Shown piece after piece: positions 32,956 through 42,696 of a stretch of DNA of 56,125 bases. Each line of letters starts with the position of its first letter. The stretch's first letter is position 1. Position numbers and translations under genes: made by a program. The DNA comes from Arthrobacter sp. Y81 (GTDB taxonomy: Bacteria; Actinomycetota; Actinomycetes; Actinomycetales; Micrococcaceae), in the NCBI RefSeq assembly GCF_002929335.1, contig NZ_PJIL01000024.1, forward strand, positions 1 to 56,125, given 5' to 3'. The notes beneath the pieces were generated by a model. It worked only from the letters and a program-made list of their open reading frames with translations. It made no database searches and was not told where the DNA came from.

Positions 32956-34142
32956 ACGCCTACAGCGGATCGCGAGCAGTTGTCATTGGAGGATCCATTG
33001 GCGGACTGACAGCCGCCCTTCTACTCCGAGACCTCGGGTTTGAAGTCGATATCTATGAACGGACACCATCTGATTTGGACGGACGCGGCGGCGGTATTGT
33101 TCTGCAGCCGGACACCCTGCGATGGTTTCGTGAGCGCAGTTCACAGCGACCAGAAGATGTCAGCACTACGACAAGCTGGGTCCAGTACATTGATTCTGAC
33201 AACCGGTTAATTGATAGAGAAGCCCGTTCCTGGTCCCATACGTCCTGGGGGACGTTCTACAGGGCTCTGCTCGCAGACTTCGGGCGCGAGCACTACCACC
33301 TCGGTGAATTTGCCTGCGGATTTGATCAGGACGAGGACTCTGTGACCGTTCGCTTCGTTAGCGGCAGGCGGGAGGTGGCATCTCTCGTCGTGATCGCTGA
33401 CGGTGTGACATCAGCCAACCGAGCCCGGATTGACCCCGATGTCACCCTCGACTACTCGGGCTACATCGGGTGGCGCGGAACGGTCGACGAAGCCAACCTA
33501 ACCGCCGAGACAGCTGCCCTGCTCAATGATGCAGTGACCTACAACGTCGTTCCTCACTCCCAAATCACCATGTATCCGATCCCCAGCGAGCGAGGCGTCG
33601 CCAAGGGCCAACGTCTGATGAACTACGTCTGGTACCGGAACGTATCCGCCGGACCTGACCTCGACGAAATGCTTACCAGCAAACAGGGTTTCCTGGGAAA
33701 GGTGTCAGTGCACCCCAACCAGGTTCAAGATCGATACGTAGACGAGATGCGCGATACCGCCACACGCATTCTTGCCCCAGCAGCCGCAGAAGTGGTCACC
33801 GCTACCGTGGCGCCCTTCATACAGGTCGTCTGGGATTCCCGTGCATCGAGGATGGTCAACGGCCGGGTTGCTCTTATTGGAGACGCAGCCTGTGGCGCAA
33901 GACCTCATGCTGCTGCCGGCACAGCCAAAGCTGCCGCCGACGCGTGGTCGCTGAGCGATGCCTTGGCCGCCGCAGCCGGCAACGTAGCCGAGGCCCTGGA
34001 GAAGTGGGAACCCGGCCAGCTTGAGCTGAGCAGCAACCTGCTCACGCGCGTAAAAGCCATGGGCGAACGATCCCAATTCACCAACACGTGGACTCCAGGA
34101 GACAAGGATCTCCGATTCGGTCTTTACGGACCGGGACACTAG
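32952..34142 (+). CDS. FAD-dependent hydroxylase, 2,6-dihydroxypyridine 3-monooxygenase-like
   Basis: A 396-residue class A flavin monooxygenase. The FAD motif is GGSIGGL (residues 13-19) and the second FAD motif is LIGDAACGARPHAAAGTAKA (about 305-324). Its length, the FERSP-like YERTPSDL segment and the GWRG(T) block resemble DhpH of nicotine-degrading Arthrobacter more than salicylate hydroxylases. It would hydroxylate an aromatic or pyridine ring using NAD(P)H and O2. GAAGGAG precedes the ATG. The true substrate is not readable from sequence. Confidence 0.75.
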   Translation: MNAYSGSRAVVIGGSIGGLTAALLLRDLGFEVDIYERTPSDLDGRGGGIVLQPDTLRWFRERSSQRPEDVSTTTSWVQYIDSDNRLIDREARSWSHTSWGTFYRALLADFGREHYHLGEFACGFDQDEDSVTVRFVSGRREVASLVVIADGVTSANRARIDPDVTLDYSGYIGWRGTVDEANLTAETAALLNDAVTYNVVPHSQITMYPIPSERGVAKGQRLMNYVWYRNVSAGPDLDEMLTSKQGFLGKVSVHPNQVQDRYVDEMRDTATRILAPAAAEVVTATVAPFIQVVWDSRASRMVNGRVALIGDAACGARPHAAAGTAKAAADAWSLSDALAAAAGNVAEALEKWEPGQLELSSNLLTRVKAMGERSQFTNTWTPGDKDLRFGLYGPGH

Positions 34143-34170
34143 CTCACACCCACCATCGAAAGGCTCACTC

Positions 34171-34611
34171 ATGACTACTGATAGCTTCCTCAGTGATCTC
34201 CCCCTTGCCGGAACCCTCGTTGGAAAGAACTTCGAAGGATGGTCCGAAGAACTCCGCAGAGAATTCGACGCCCACGCCTATGACGGTGAGGTGGGGTCGA
34301 AGCTCCTCAGCGAGAACGACCGCGTACGCGTCTGGGAAATCCGACTTTCACCTGGCGAACGCTGGCATGCGCACCGTCATGTCTTGGACTACTTCTGGAC
34401 CGCAGTCACTGCCGGTTCAAGCCGCCAGCACACACACGACGGCACTACCCGTGACGTGTCATATTCGGCTGGCGAAACCCGGCACTTCCGCTTCGTGGCA
34501 GGGCAGTACCTTCTTCACGACATCGAGAACATCGGTGATTCAGACCTAATCTTCACCACGGTCGAACACCTCGACTCCGAAAACGTTCCACTGTCGGTGG
34601 TGACCCAATGA
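34171..34611 (+). CDS. Cupin-like protein
   Basis: A 146-residue all-beta protein with cupin character. The first motif region reads LSPGERWHAHRHVLDYFW (about residues 63-80), with the His-x-His pair, and a second half carries SAGETRHFRFVAGQYLLHDIENIG. The family is represented in aromatic catabolic operons as small cupins of unclear function, sometimes dioxygenases or ring-opening accessory enzymes. It is followed by the amidohydrolase with a 4-bp overlap. The catalytic role is undetermined. Confidence 0.6.
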   Translation: MTTDSFLSDLPLAGTLVGKNFEGWSEELRREFDAHAYDGEVGSKLLSENDRVRVWEIRLSPGERWHAHRHVLDYFWTAVTAGSSRQHTHDGTTRDVSYSAGETRHFRFVAGQYLLHDIENIGDSDLIFTTVEHLDSENVPLSVVTQ

Positions 34612-35585
34612 CCGCGGATCTGGTAGACGTCCACGCGCACTGGCTCCCCACCGACCTGTTCGGGCTCCCCCCGGGCTCTCCGTTTGGAGCGATGCGGGAT
34701 CAGGACGGCGAGTTGTTCCTGGGCGACCTGCCCTTGTCAATCCGGACCGAGGCAATGAGCGATACAGGCGCCATCATCGCCGATATGAACGCCAACGGCA
34801 TCGCACTTCGGGCACTGTCACCGCCGCCCTTCGCGTTTGCCGTGGACTCTGCGGCTGAGGACTACATCAACACGTATAACGATGCCTTGGCAAAGGTTAT
34901 CGCCCAGTCCTTCGGCCGCCTCTCCGGCCTGGGGCTAGTCAGGCTTGATGATCCTGCAGCCGCTGATCACCAGATAGCTGACATTGCAGCAGCCGGCACT
35001 CTCGCCGGGATTGCAATTCCCCCCGTCTTACGCGGCGCGTCACTGGATACCGGGGTGCTTCGGGCAGTGCTGCAGTCCGCTGCAAAGCACCGTTTGGCGG
35101 TATTAGTGCATCCGATGCAGCTACCTCGACCCGAATGGTCATCCCACTACCTATCGAACCTCATCGGCAATCCTGTGGAGTCCGCGACAGCTGTAGCATC
35201 AAGTGTCTTGGGCGGCGTCCTGGAAGAACTGCCAGATCTTCGGATATGTTTCGTCCACGGCGGCGGGTGCGCCCCTGCCCTGTTGGGGCGATGGGAACAC
35301 GCGTGGCGGGCAAGACCGGATGTCCGGGCCAACAGTTCACGAAACCCACGGGAAGTATTTAAGGCAGCCTACTTCGACACGGTCACCCACGACGTCCAAA
35401 CTTTGGATTTGCTGCGTTCCCACGCCGATGAGAGACGCATTCTATGCGGAACGGACTACCCGTTCGATATGGCCCAACCTGACGTGGCATCATTTGTGGA
35501 TCGTTGCGGATTGGACCGAGCGTCGTTGCTGCGCAATGGGGAAACCTTTCTCGGTGCGAAGATACCTGCGTCGGTGACACTGTGA
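34608..35585 (+). CDS. ACMSD-type amidohydrolase/decarboxylase
   Basis: A 325-residue TIM-barrel amidohydrolase of the aminocarboxymuconate-semialdehyde decarboxylase group, which includes resorcylate and dihydroxybenzoate decarboxylases. Metal ligands are visible: HAH at residues 9-11, HP near 166, HGGG near 218, and the Asp of GTDYPFD near 283. It overlaps both its neighbours in the operon. It would remove CO2 from an aromatic or ring-opened carboxylate without a redox cofactor. A truncated homologue with the same N-terminus (DxHAHWLP, FGLPPGSP, LPLSI) occurs at 43381-43572. Confidence 0.8.
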   Translation: MTADLVDVHAHWLPTDLFGLPPGSPFGAMRDQDGELFLGDLPLSIRTEAMSDTGAIIADMNANGIALRALSPPPFAFAVDSAAEDYINTYNDALAKVIAQSFGRLSGLGLVRLDDPAAADHQIADIAAAGTLAGIAIPPVLRGASLDTGVLRAVLQSAAKHRLAVLVHPMQLPRPEWSSHYLSNLIGNPVESATAVASSVLGGVLEELPDLRICFVHGGGCAPALLGRWEHAWRARPDVRANSSRNPREVFKAAYFDTVTHDVQTLDLLRSHADERRILCGTDYPFDMAQPDVASFVDRCGLDRASLLRNGETFLGAKIPASVTL

Positions 35586-36697
35586 AAAGTTTGTTCGATC
35601 CCATCACTTTGCGTGGACTGACGATCAATAATCGCATCTGGATGTCCCCAATGATGCAGTTCTCATCTACCCCCAACGGGCCCGATACCGGCACCGCGAC
35701 AGACTGGCACTTTCAACACCTTGCGGCACGTGCAATAGGCGGGGTTGGCCTAGCGATGGTGGAGGCCACCGCAGTCGATCCGGAAGGCCGCAGCAGTGAG
35801 TACGACTTGGGACTGTGGAACGACCACCAGGCCCGGTCCCACGGGAGGATCATCGATTTCCTTCATGAGCACGGAACTGCTGTTGGCATTCAGCTGGTGC
35901 ATGCAGGACGAAAAGCCTCGACAGGCCGCCCATGGAATGCCGGAAATCATATCGAAGGGCAGTGGGACCGTGTCGGACCAAGCTCAGAGTCTTTCGGTAG
36001 CCTTCCGGCGCCAAGAGAGCTGACGACGGCCGAAATTTCCTCTCTCGTCGAGTCCTTCGGAGCAGGTGCTCGCCGCGCACACAACGCAGGGTTCGATGTC
36101 CTGGAACTACACGGCGCTCATGGTTATCTCATACATCAGTTCCTGTCACCTTTCTCAAACGTCCGCACCGATCAATATGGGGGTTCCCTGACCAACCGTA
36201 TGCGGTTCGCCATCGATGTCGTCGATGCCGTACGGCGCGAGTGGCCTGGCGACAAACCATTGTTCTTTCGCGTCTCGGCCACGGACTGGCTTGCCGGCGA
36301 CACAGATGACCCACGACGCGGCTGGACTAGGGAAGAGACCGTCCTGCTGGCAAGGATTCTTGGCGAACACGGGGTTGATCTATTGGATGTCTCGACGGGC
36401 GGCATAGCGCCGGACGCAAAGATCCCGGTGAAGCCGAACTATCAGGTGCAGTTCGCCGAAGAGATTCGGCGGGAAGCAGGCATACCCACCGCTGCAGTCG
36501 GACTGATTACTGAACCGGGCCAGGCATCAGAAATCGTGTCTTCTGGCAGTGCTGATGCAGTATTCCTCGCACGGGAGCTGCTTCACAACCCTAACTGGGC
36601 GCAGCGGGCGGCGGCTGATCTCGGAGAACCAATTCGCTTTCCGCAGCAATACGCCCGTGGCTTCCAAAGACTCGTCCGGGCAAGTGCAGGTGCTTGA
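35582..36697 (+). CDS. Old Yellow Enzyme-type FMN oxidoreductase (YqjM-like)
   Basis: A 371-residue OYE-family NAD(P)H:flavin oxidoreductase. The GTG start at 35582 overlaps the preceding stop (GTGA). Key segments are NRIWMSPMMQFS, QLVHAGRKAS, the substrate-binding HGAHGYLIHQFLSPFSNVRT (about residues 177-196) and DQYGGSLTNRMRF. These enzymes reduce activated C=C bonds. In the operon it could reduce an unsaturated ring-cleavage or dearomatised product, which fits a hydroxylase plus decarboxylase upstream. Confidence 0.85.
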   Translation: MKSLFDPITLRGLTINNRIWMSPMMQFSSTPNGPDTGTATDWHFQHLAARAIGGVGLAMVEATAVDPEGRSSEYDLGLWNDHQARSHGRIIDFLHEHGTAVGIQLVHAGRKASTGRPWNAGNHIEGQWDRVGPSSESFGSLPAPRELTTAEISSLVESFGAGARRAHNAGFDVLELHGAHGYLIHQFLSPFSNVRTDQYGGSLTNRMRFAIDVVDAVRREWPGDKPLFFRVSATDWLAGDTDDPRRGWTREETVLLARILGEHGVDLLDVSTGGIAPDAKIPVKPNYQVQFAEEIRREAGIPTAAVGLITEPGQASEIVSSGSADAVFLARELLHNPNWAQRAAADLGEPIRFPQQYARGFQRLVRASAGA

Positions 36698-36840
36698 CAG
36701 GTAAGCAACTTCGCAGCTGACTCGAAGGGCAGCACTGCCGCCGAGCAGCACCGCACCGAGAACATCGAATTCGAGGGTGGTTTCGTCCAACGCGCATAAG
36801 CCGCGGGAAGAATGTAGGCGCTGATGATGGAGAAAGTGTG

Positions 36841-37074
36841 ATGACCATATTCCAAGCTTCAGAATTAGTATTTTGCGTCGATGGCAACGATGCAGCCACC
36901 CTCGAATCCGACGTAGCCAAGGCAGTGGAAATCGCCGGACTGGAGGCTCAACTGTCCGGTAATGCCGGAGTAGTGATCACCCAGCACGATTATTGGTCAT
37001 TCACGATAGCCGTGACCTCCGCGGTTCCCTTTGGCCAAAGGATTGAAAGGCGCGAATGGCTTGCTGCTTGCTGA
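36841..37074 (+). CDS. Small protein of unknown function (77 aa)
   Basis: A 77-residue protein with ATG at 36841 and GGAGAAA upstream. It has an acidic first half (FCVDGNDAATLESDVAKAVE) and a C-terminal half ending in IERREWLAAC. Length and pattern resemble a ferredoxin-like fold of small accessory enzymes such as muconolactone isomerase, but no diagnostic residues are seen. It lies between the OYE and the ThDP genes in the same direction. I do not recognise the family. Confidence 0.5.
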   Translation: MTIFQASELVFCVDGNDAATLESDVAKAVEIAGLEAQLSGNAGVVITQHDYWSFTIAVTSAVPFGQRIERREWLAAC

Positions 37075-37291
37075 GCCAACGCATACCGGCCTCGCCGAAA
37101 AATCGATGTCACCCCAGGACCTGGAGCTGGAGGTCTGAAGAAACTTTTGTGCTCGCAGTAGCTTCACGACTACGACAAGCATTATGGCTTGCGGGGCACG
37201 AGGAAGCCGGCCTTGAGGGCGGTCATCTCAAGGCTCGAAGCAAAGCATCCATGTCGCTCCTACAACATTAATCAAACGAAAGCCATTAACT

Positions 37292-38977
37292 ATGAGCCAG
37301 ACCATGGCTGACCGCACACCCATTGCTCTGCATAACCAGGCGGCAACTTCAAAATCAGCGGGACATGTCATTGTCGATACGCTGGTAGCCCATGGGATAA
37401 AGCGCGCGTACGTTGTCCCGGGCGAGAGTTTTCTGGATGTCCTTGACGGTCTTCATGACTCGCCGATTGAGACGATCGTCTGTCGCCACGAGGGTGGTTC
37501 CACCTATATGGCCGAGGCCGACGGCAAAATGAACCAAATTCCTGGCATTGCGATGGTCACTCGGGGTCCGGGTGCTGCCAACGCGCACGTTGGACTGCAT
37601 ACGGCGTGGCAGGACTCTACCCCCATGGTGCTGTTTGTTGGGCTGATCCCCTTCGCCCACCGGGACCGCGAGGCCTTCCAGGAATTCGACGTCAAAGCCT
37701 GGTTCGACACCGGCGCCAAGCGAGTGATGGTTCTAGATCATGCAGAGCGTGCCTCCGAAATCGTCGCCGAAGCACTGTTCGCGGCCATGAGCGGCCGGCC
37801 CGGCCCCGTCGTCGTCGGCCTGCCTGAGGACGTCATCCGTCAACAGATCCCCGCCGAGCTCCATCCCCCCATCCCGGTAGCCACCGGCGGAATGACCATA
37901 GTTGACTCGGCTGCACTGGCAGATGCGCTGGCCGCATCCAGCAAGCCCCTGTTCGTCACCGGTGGTAACGACTGGACCCAGGGCGGCGCCGATCAGCTCA
38001 CTTCCTGGTTGGAAAAACACCAGATACCAGCGGCAGCAGAATGGCGAACTGAAGGGACAGTTCCCTTCAGTTCCCCCTCCTACGCCGGGCCTATTGGTTA
38101 CGGCCGGCCCCGCCCCACGTATGACCTGCTTGAGGAAACTGACCTGCTGATTTTTGTGGGTACTGTCCCGGGCGACGTTATTACCGACGGCTTTCTCTGC
38201 CGGCAGGACTGGAACAAAAAGAACTTCCTCGTCACCATCGACCCGTCCCTCCGCGGCCGTTCCGGTCCGGTCTCCTACCAGATCGTCGCTAAACCGGACG
38301 TATTCGTCCGGGACCTGGCGAAGATCGAACTGCCGGTCAAGGACGAATGGAAGACCTGGACGGCCAGGATGCGGGCCGAGCAGGAATCCTTCTCAGCCCT
38401 CCCGCCAGCGGTGCAGTCGGCCGGTCCGGCGCGGATGGACACTCTGATGGCCAACCTCGTTCCCACGCTGCCGGACGACGCCATGGTCACTCTTGGGGCG
38501 GGTGAGCACACCAACTGGGCACACCGCTACTTTCCCACCCAGCGCTACGCATCCATGATCAGCGCCCGCAACGGCTCCATGGGCTACTCCGTTCCCTCCG
38601 CCATCGCAGCTTCCCTGGAATACCCCGGCAGGCGCATAGTGACCATCGCAGGAGACGGCGAGTTCCTCATGAACGGCCAGGAGCTCGCCACTGCAGCACA
38701 GTATGGCGCCACTCCTCTGGTGATTGTGATGGACAACCAGGAGTACGGCACCATCCGCACCCACCAGGAACGCCACTACCCCGGCAAGGTCTCCGGCACC
38801 CAGCTGAAAAACCCCGACTTCGCGCTCATGGCCCAGGCCTTCGGCGGCTACGGCATCAAAGTAGAACGCGACGCCGACATCCCTGCCGCAATCGAAGCGG
38901 CGCTGAAAGCCATCGACGAAGATCACGTGTTCGCGCTCATTCATTTGGTGGTAGAGCAAAGAGTCAAAGCGTACTAA
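37292..38977 (+). CDS. Thiamine-diphosphate-dependent enzyme (acetolactate synthase/benzoylformate decarboxylase fold)
   Basis: A 561-residue ThDP enzyme. The catalytic Glu lies in CRHEGGSTYMAEADGKM (about residue 66), and the cofactor motif starts at GDGEFLMNG near residue 455 and closes with VMDNQEYGTI. The central domain is the usual NAD/FAD-like fold without obvious FAD ligands. It is only distantly similar to the ThDP enzyme at 9221. With a semialdehyde dehydrogenase immediately downstream it probably decarboxylates a 2-oxo acid to an aldehyde that is then oxidised. The substrate is inferred to be the 2-oxo acid product of this pathway. Confidence 0.82.
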   Translation: MSQTMADRTPIALHNQAATSKSAGHVIVDTLVAHGIKRAYVVPGESFLDVLDGLHDSPIETIVCRHEGGSTYMAEADGKMNQIPGIAMVTRGPGAANAHVGLHTAWQDSTPMVLFVGLIPFAHRDREAFQEFDVKAWFDTGAKRVMVLDHAERASEIVAEALFAAMSGRPGPVVVGLPEDVIRQQIPAELHPPIPVATGGMTIVDSAALADALAASSKPLFVTGGNDWTQGGADQLTSWLEKHQIPAAAEWRTEGTVPFSSPSYAGPIGYGRPRPTYDLLEETDLLIFVGTVPGDVITDGFLCRQDWNKKNFLVTIDPSLRGRSGPVSYQIVAKPDVFVRDLAKIELPVKDEWKTWTARMRAEQESFSALPPAVQSAGPARMDTLMANLVPTLPDDAMVTLGAGEHTNWAHRYFPTQRYASMISARNGSMGYSVPSAIAASLEYPGRRIVTIAGDGEFLMNGQELATAAQYGATPLVIVMDNQEYGTIRTHQERHYPGKVSGTQLKNPDFALMAQAFGGYGIKVERDADIPAAIEAALKAIDEDHVFALIHLVVEQRVKAY

Positions 38978-39055
38978 GGCCGCCTGCGGCGTTCCTGCCG
39001 CCTGACCCCACCCTCGAACGGCTGCGCCCTGCAACCTTCTTAAGAACGGAAAAAC

Positions 39056-40537
39056 ATGTCCGTCCCCGTACTTACTGAACTCGACCTGCTGGAAACTGTG
39101 CCCACCGGCCTGCTCATTGGCGGCCAGTGGGTGGAGGCGTCCGATGGCGGCACGTTCGATGTGCATGATCCCGCCACCGGGGAGGTGCTGGCCACCCTCG
39201 CCTCCGCTACCAGCGAGGACGCGGTTGCAGCTTTGGACGCCGCGGACAAGGTCCAGGCGTCGTGGGCGCGCACCGCGCCCCGGGTGCGGGCCGAGATCCT
39301 CCGCCGTGCCTTTGACCTGGTCACCGAACGGGCCGAGGACTTCGCCCTGCTGATGACCCTGGAAATGGGCAAGCCCTTGGCCGAGGCCCGCGGCGAAGTC
39401 ACCTACGGCGCCGAGTTCCTGCGCTGGTTCTCCGAAGAAACCGTCCGCGACTACGGCCGCTACCTCACCACCCCGGAGGGGAAGAACAAGATCCTGGTCC
39501 AGCACAAACCTGTCGGGCCGTGCCTGCTGATCACCCCGTGGAATTTTCCGCTGGCCATGGCCACCCGCAAGGTCGCCCCCGCCGTCGCCGCGGGCTGCAC
39601 GATGGTCCTCAAACCTGCCAAGCTCACCCCGCTGACCGCGCAGTACTTCGCGCAGACCATGCTCGACGCCGGCCTGCCTGCCGGGGTCCTGAACGTGGTG
39701 TCGTCCTCGTCGGCCTCGGGGATCTCCGGGCCGCTGCTGAAGGATTCCAGGCTGCGGAAGGTCTCCTTCACCGGGTCCACCCCGGTGGGCAAGCGCCTCA
39801 TGGCCGACGCCGCGCAGAACGTGCTGCGGACCTCGATGGAGCTCGGTGGGAACGCCCCGTTCATCGTGTTCGAGGACGCCAACCTCGACGCTGCCGTCGA
39901 AGGGGCGATGGCCGCGAAGATGCGGAACATGGGCGAGGCCTGCACCGCCGCGAACCGATTCCTGGTCCAGGAATCCGTCGCCGCCGAATTCACCACCAAG
40001 TTCGCCGCAGCGATGGGCGCCCTGGCCACCGGCCGCGGCACCGACCCCGCCACCCAGGTAGGACCGCTCATCGACGCGGGCGCCCGCGATGACGTGCACG
40101 CCCTGGTTCGTGCCGCCGTCGACGCCGGGGCGGTTGCCGTCACCGGCGGCGCACCCGTTGACGGGCCCGGCTACTTCTACCAGCCCACCGTCATCGGCAA
40201 CGTCCCCAACGACGCGGCGATCCTGGGGCAGGAAATCTTCGGCCCCGTCGCCCCCGTCACCACCTTCACCACCGAAGAAGACGCCATCAGGCTCGCCAAC
40301 GCCACCGAATACGGCCTCGCCTCCTACCTCTACAGCCGCGACTTCAACCGTCTCCTCAGGGTCGCAGAACAGATCGAATTCGGCATGGTGGGCTTCAATG
40401 CAGGCGTCATCTCCAACGCCGCCGCACCCTTCGGCGGCGTCAAACAATCAGGGCTCGGCCGCGAAGGCGGCACCGAAGGCATCGCCGAATACACCACCAC
40501 CCAATACATCGGCATCGCCGACCCCCACACCGGGTAA
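39056..40537 (+). CDS. Succinate-semialdehyde dehydrogenase-like ALDH
   Basis: A 493-residue aldehyde dehydrogenase of the GabD group. The catalytic Glu is in ELGGNAPFIVFEDANLD (about residue 262) and the catalytic Cys in MGEACTAANRF (about residue 296). The C-terminal FGGVKQSGLGREGG is typical of succinate-semialdehyde dehydrogenases. It follows the ThDP decarboxylase by 78 bp. The pair could convert a 2-oxo acid to the next lower acid, for example to succinate. A strong terminator follows. Confidence 0.87.
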   Translation: MSVPVLTELDLLETVPTGLLIGGQWVEASDGGTFDVHDPATGEVLATLASATSEDAVAALDAADKVQASWARTAPRVRAEILRRAFDLVTERAEDFALLMTLEMGKPLAEARGEVTYGAEFLRWFSEETVRDYGRYLTTPEGKNKILVQHKPVGPCLLITPWNFPLAMATRKVAPAVAAGCTMVLKPAKLTPLTAQYFAQTMLDAGLPAGVLNVVSSSSASGISGPLLKDSRLRKVSFTGSTPVGKRLMADAAQNVLRTSMELGGNAPFIVFEDANLDAAVEGAMAAKMRNMGEACTAANRFLVQESVAAEFTTKFAAAMGALATGRGTDPATQVGPLIDAGARDDVHALVRAAVDAGAVAVTGGAPVDGPGYFYQPTVIGNVPNDAAILGQEIFGPVAPVTTFTTEEDAIRLANATEYGLASYLYSRDFNRLLRVAEQIEFGMVGFNAGVISNAAAPFGGVKQSGLGREGGTEGIAEYTTTQYIGIADPHTG

Positions 40538-40572
40538 CGGGCTCTTCCTGCCTGGGCGGAAGTATCAGACCA

Positions 40573-40608
40573 CCAGGGCCTCCCATCCTCGCAACTGGGA
40601 GGCCCTGG
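40573..40608. terminator. Perfect 13-bp stem-loop
   Basis: The arms CCAGGGCCTCCCA and TGGGAGGCCCTGG pair perfectly around a 10-base loop and are followed by TT. It ends the second catabolic operon 35 bp after the ALDH stop. Confidence 0.75.
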
Positions 40609-40794
40609 TTCAAGCGGACACCCGCGACATCAGGCGGAGAGACCGTGTGGTCTGGGCGCGAGACGCCCCTCGACCAGTGGAAGACGGCCCCCAGCCGGTC
40701 CGCGGCTGCGGCGCAAAGGCACGTAAGTGCCCGCGGCCGGTTGCTAAGGATTCTCGCTCGTCGGGGGAAACCATGAAAAACTCTAAGTGTGAAA

Positions 40795-42696
40795 ATGGGA
40801 CCCGATCGCATGGCCCAGCATCTTCAAGAATGGTTGCAGGCGCTTGCCCATATCGGTGCGGCAGTCAACCATGGCGTTTCGCTGGGCGAGTTGTTGGATC
40901 TGATCGCCAAGACCGCCTGCAAATTGATGTCCTACGACTTCTGCGCCATCACTATCCCGGACGCGACGTCGCAAGTCCTGGTGATCGAAGGCTCCTATGG
41001 CCTGTCGGCCGACTACGTCCGAGAAGTAAACGCAACGCATCCGATCCGTCTTCACGGCGTGCACACCCCCACGCCGTCGGGACAAGCGTTCGCCATGGGC
41101 ATTCCCGTGCAGATCGAAGAATTCGGAAGTGATCCGGCGATGCTTGCTTGGAGAGCTGCGGCGAGAGACCAAGGATTTAGCTCCATGATCTCCGTGCCTT
41201 TAAACTCCGCAGATGAAACACTCGGGACCATCAACTGCTACACCCGATCCCCCCATCACTTCACTAAGGCAGAAGAATCGCGCCTCTTGATGTTGGCAGA
41301 CCAAGCGTCCGTAGCCATCACCACGAGTCGTCTGCGCTCCAACGAGACGAAGAGGATCATGAAGCTCAATGAGCTGAATGCGTCGCTCGAGGAGCGGTAT
41401 GAACTGCAAAGGCAAGCCGAAGCGATTCACGAGCGGTTGATGGCCCTGGCGCTGGAAGGCGGCGGAGTTAGAGCCCTTGGCGAAGCCCTTGCCGAGATCC
41501 TGGATCGTCCTGTCGCCGTGAGCGAGACCAACGGGACCATACTCTGCCATTTCGAGCGTGATGGCGTTTCGCTCCCGGTTACTCTCATCGCGAAGGCAGC
41601 TGGCCTCCCCCGCAATGATGTCATGTCCACAGGCAATGCCGGACTGCTGGCCGATGTGCATCTTCCGGATCCAACAGGAACGCGGAATCTAGTTCGGGTT
41701 TCGGTGATGATCAAGGAGAAGCTCGTCGCGTGGATCTGGACGAACGGGAGGGTTTCCGAGCTCCGACCGCTGGATCGCCAGGCGATGGAACGGTCCGCCG
41801 CGCCCCTGGCTCTGGAACTTCTCCGGATCCGGACAGCGACCCAGGCAGATTGGCAGGAAACCGGCGAGATTCTCTCCGGGCTCCTGTCAGGCAGAGGGCA
41901 CTATGCCACAGCGCTTTTAGCCCAAACCGCACGCCTCGGCCACGATCTGTCACTTCCGCATGCAGTCGTCGCAGTCCGAATTGAACCCCGTCACGAAGGG
42001 TACCTGACGTACGGGCTTGCTCCCGCGTTCTCAGGGATGGCAGGGCAAATCTCGCCGAGGCCGCTGCTCGGATTTCACGAGGGGTACGTCGTTGCTCTCT
42101 GGCCGCTGGGGCCAACGACGCCAATCGGCGAACTGCGAGGCATCGGCGACGAAGTCAGGCGAATCGCTTCAGAACGCACCCAAATGGGTGGCGCGCACGC
42201 TGCCATCACGGGACCGGTCACAAGCATCGCTGACTATCCAGCGGCGTTTGCAACGGCCCGCGGAGCCATTGAGCTGGCGGCCCTGCGCAAGGCCTCCCCG
42301 GGGACGGTCATGTTGAGCGATCTAGGATTGGTTGGGCTTCTGCTTCAGCTACCGAATGTATCCGCTTTGAGCCACTACGCGGACGACGTGCTTGGCCCGT
42401 TACGGGCCAACGACGCAACCCAAGATTCATTGCTTCTGTCGACATTGTCAGCTCTCATTCACAATAATCTCAACGCGCGTAAGACGGCGGAGCAGCTGCA
42501 TACCCAGGAAGACATCGTCGTCGAAGCCCGTCGGCGGATCGAGGATCTGCTCGCACTTAACCTCTCACGCCTTTCCGACCTCACGCGCATCTCAATGGCC
42601 CTCGAAGTAGAAGATGTCATCGAAGCCAGGCAGCGGCAAAGCACCATCGACGTCCAAACCCCGCGTACTAGCAGTCCTGAGTTAGAAAACACCTAA
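40795..42696 (+). CDS. GAF-domain PucR/CdaR-type transcriptional regulator (paralogue 2)
   Basis: About 633 residues. The start is uncertain: GTG 40789, ATG 40795 and ATG 40810 are in frame. An N-terminal helix LQEWLQALAHIG precedes the GAF domain (YDFCAITIPDATS, GFSSMISVPL, LGTINCYTRS). A helical linker, a middle domain and a C-terminal helical region with LHTQEDIVVEARRRIEDLL follow. In the C-terminal region the usual AxxLxxHxNTVxxRL recognition pattern has degenerated (ARKTAEQLHTQEDIVVEARR). It shares the layout of the 28083 and 47145 regulators. It closes the gene cluster on the opposite side from paralogue 1. Confidence 0.8.
   Translation: MGPDRMAQHLQEWLQALAHIGAAVNHGVSLGELLDLIAKTACKLMSYDFCAITIPDATSQVLVIEGSYGLSADYVREVNATHPIRLHGVHTPTPSGQAFAMGIPVQIEEFGSDPAMLAWRAAARDQGFSSMISVPLNSADETLGTINCYTRSPHHFTKAEESRLLMLADQASVAITTSRLRSNETKRIMKLNELNASLEERYELQRQAEAIHERLMALALEGGGVRALGEALAEILDRPVAVSETNGTILCHFERDGVSLPVTLIAKAAGLPRNDVMSTGNAGLLADVHLPDPTGTRNLVRVSVMIKEKLVAWIWTNGRVSELRPLDRQAMERSAAPLALELLRIRTATQADWQETGEILSGLLSGRGHYATALLAQTARLGHDLSLPHAVVAVRIEPRHEGYLTYGLAPAFSGMAGQISPRPLLGFHEGYVVALWPLGPTTPIGELRGIGDEVRRIASERTQMGGAHAAITGPVTSIADYPAAFATARGAIELAALRKASPGTVMLSDLGLVGLLLQLPNVSALSHYADDVLGPLRANDATQDSLLLSTLSALIHNNLNARKTAEQLHTQEDIVVEARRRIEDLLALNLSRLSDLTRISMALEVEDVIEARQRQSTIDVQTPRTSSPELENT

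Noticed and set aside
38393..40447. A 684-codon open frame on the minus strand opposite the ThDP and ALDH genes
   Set aside because: It is a frame shadow of high-GC coding DNA: Gly/Arg/His-rich, no domain, and both plus-strand genes are well supported.
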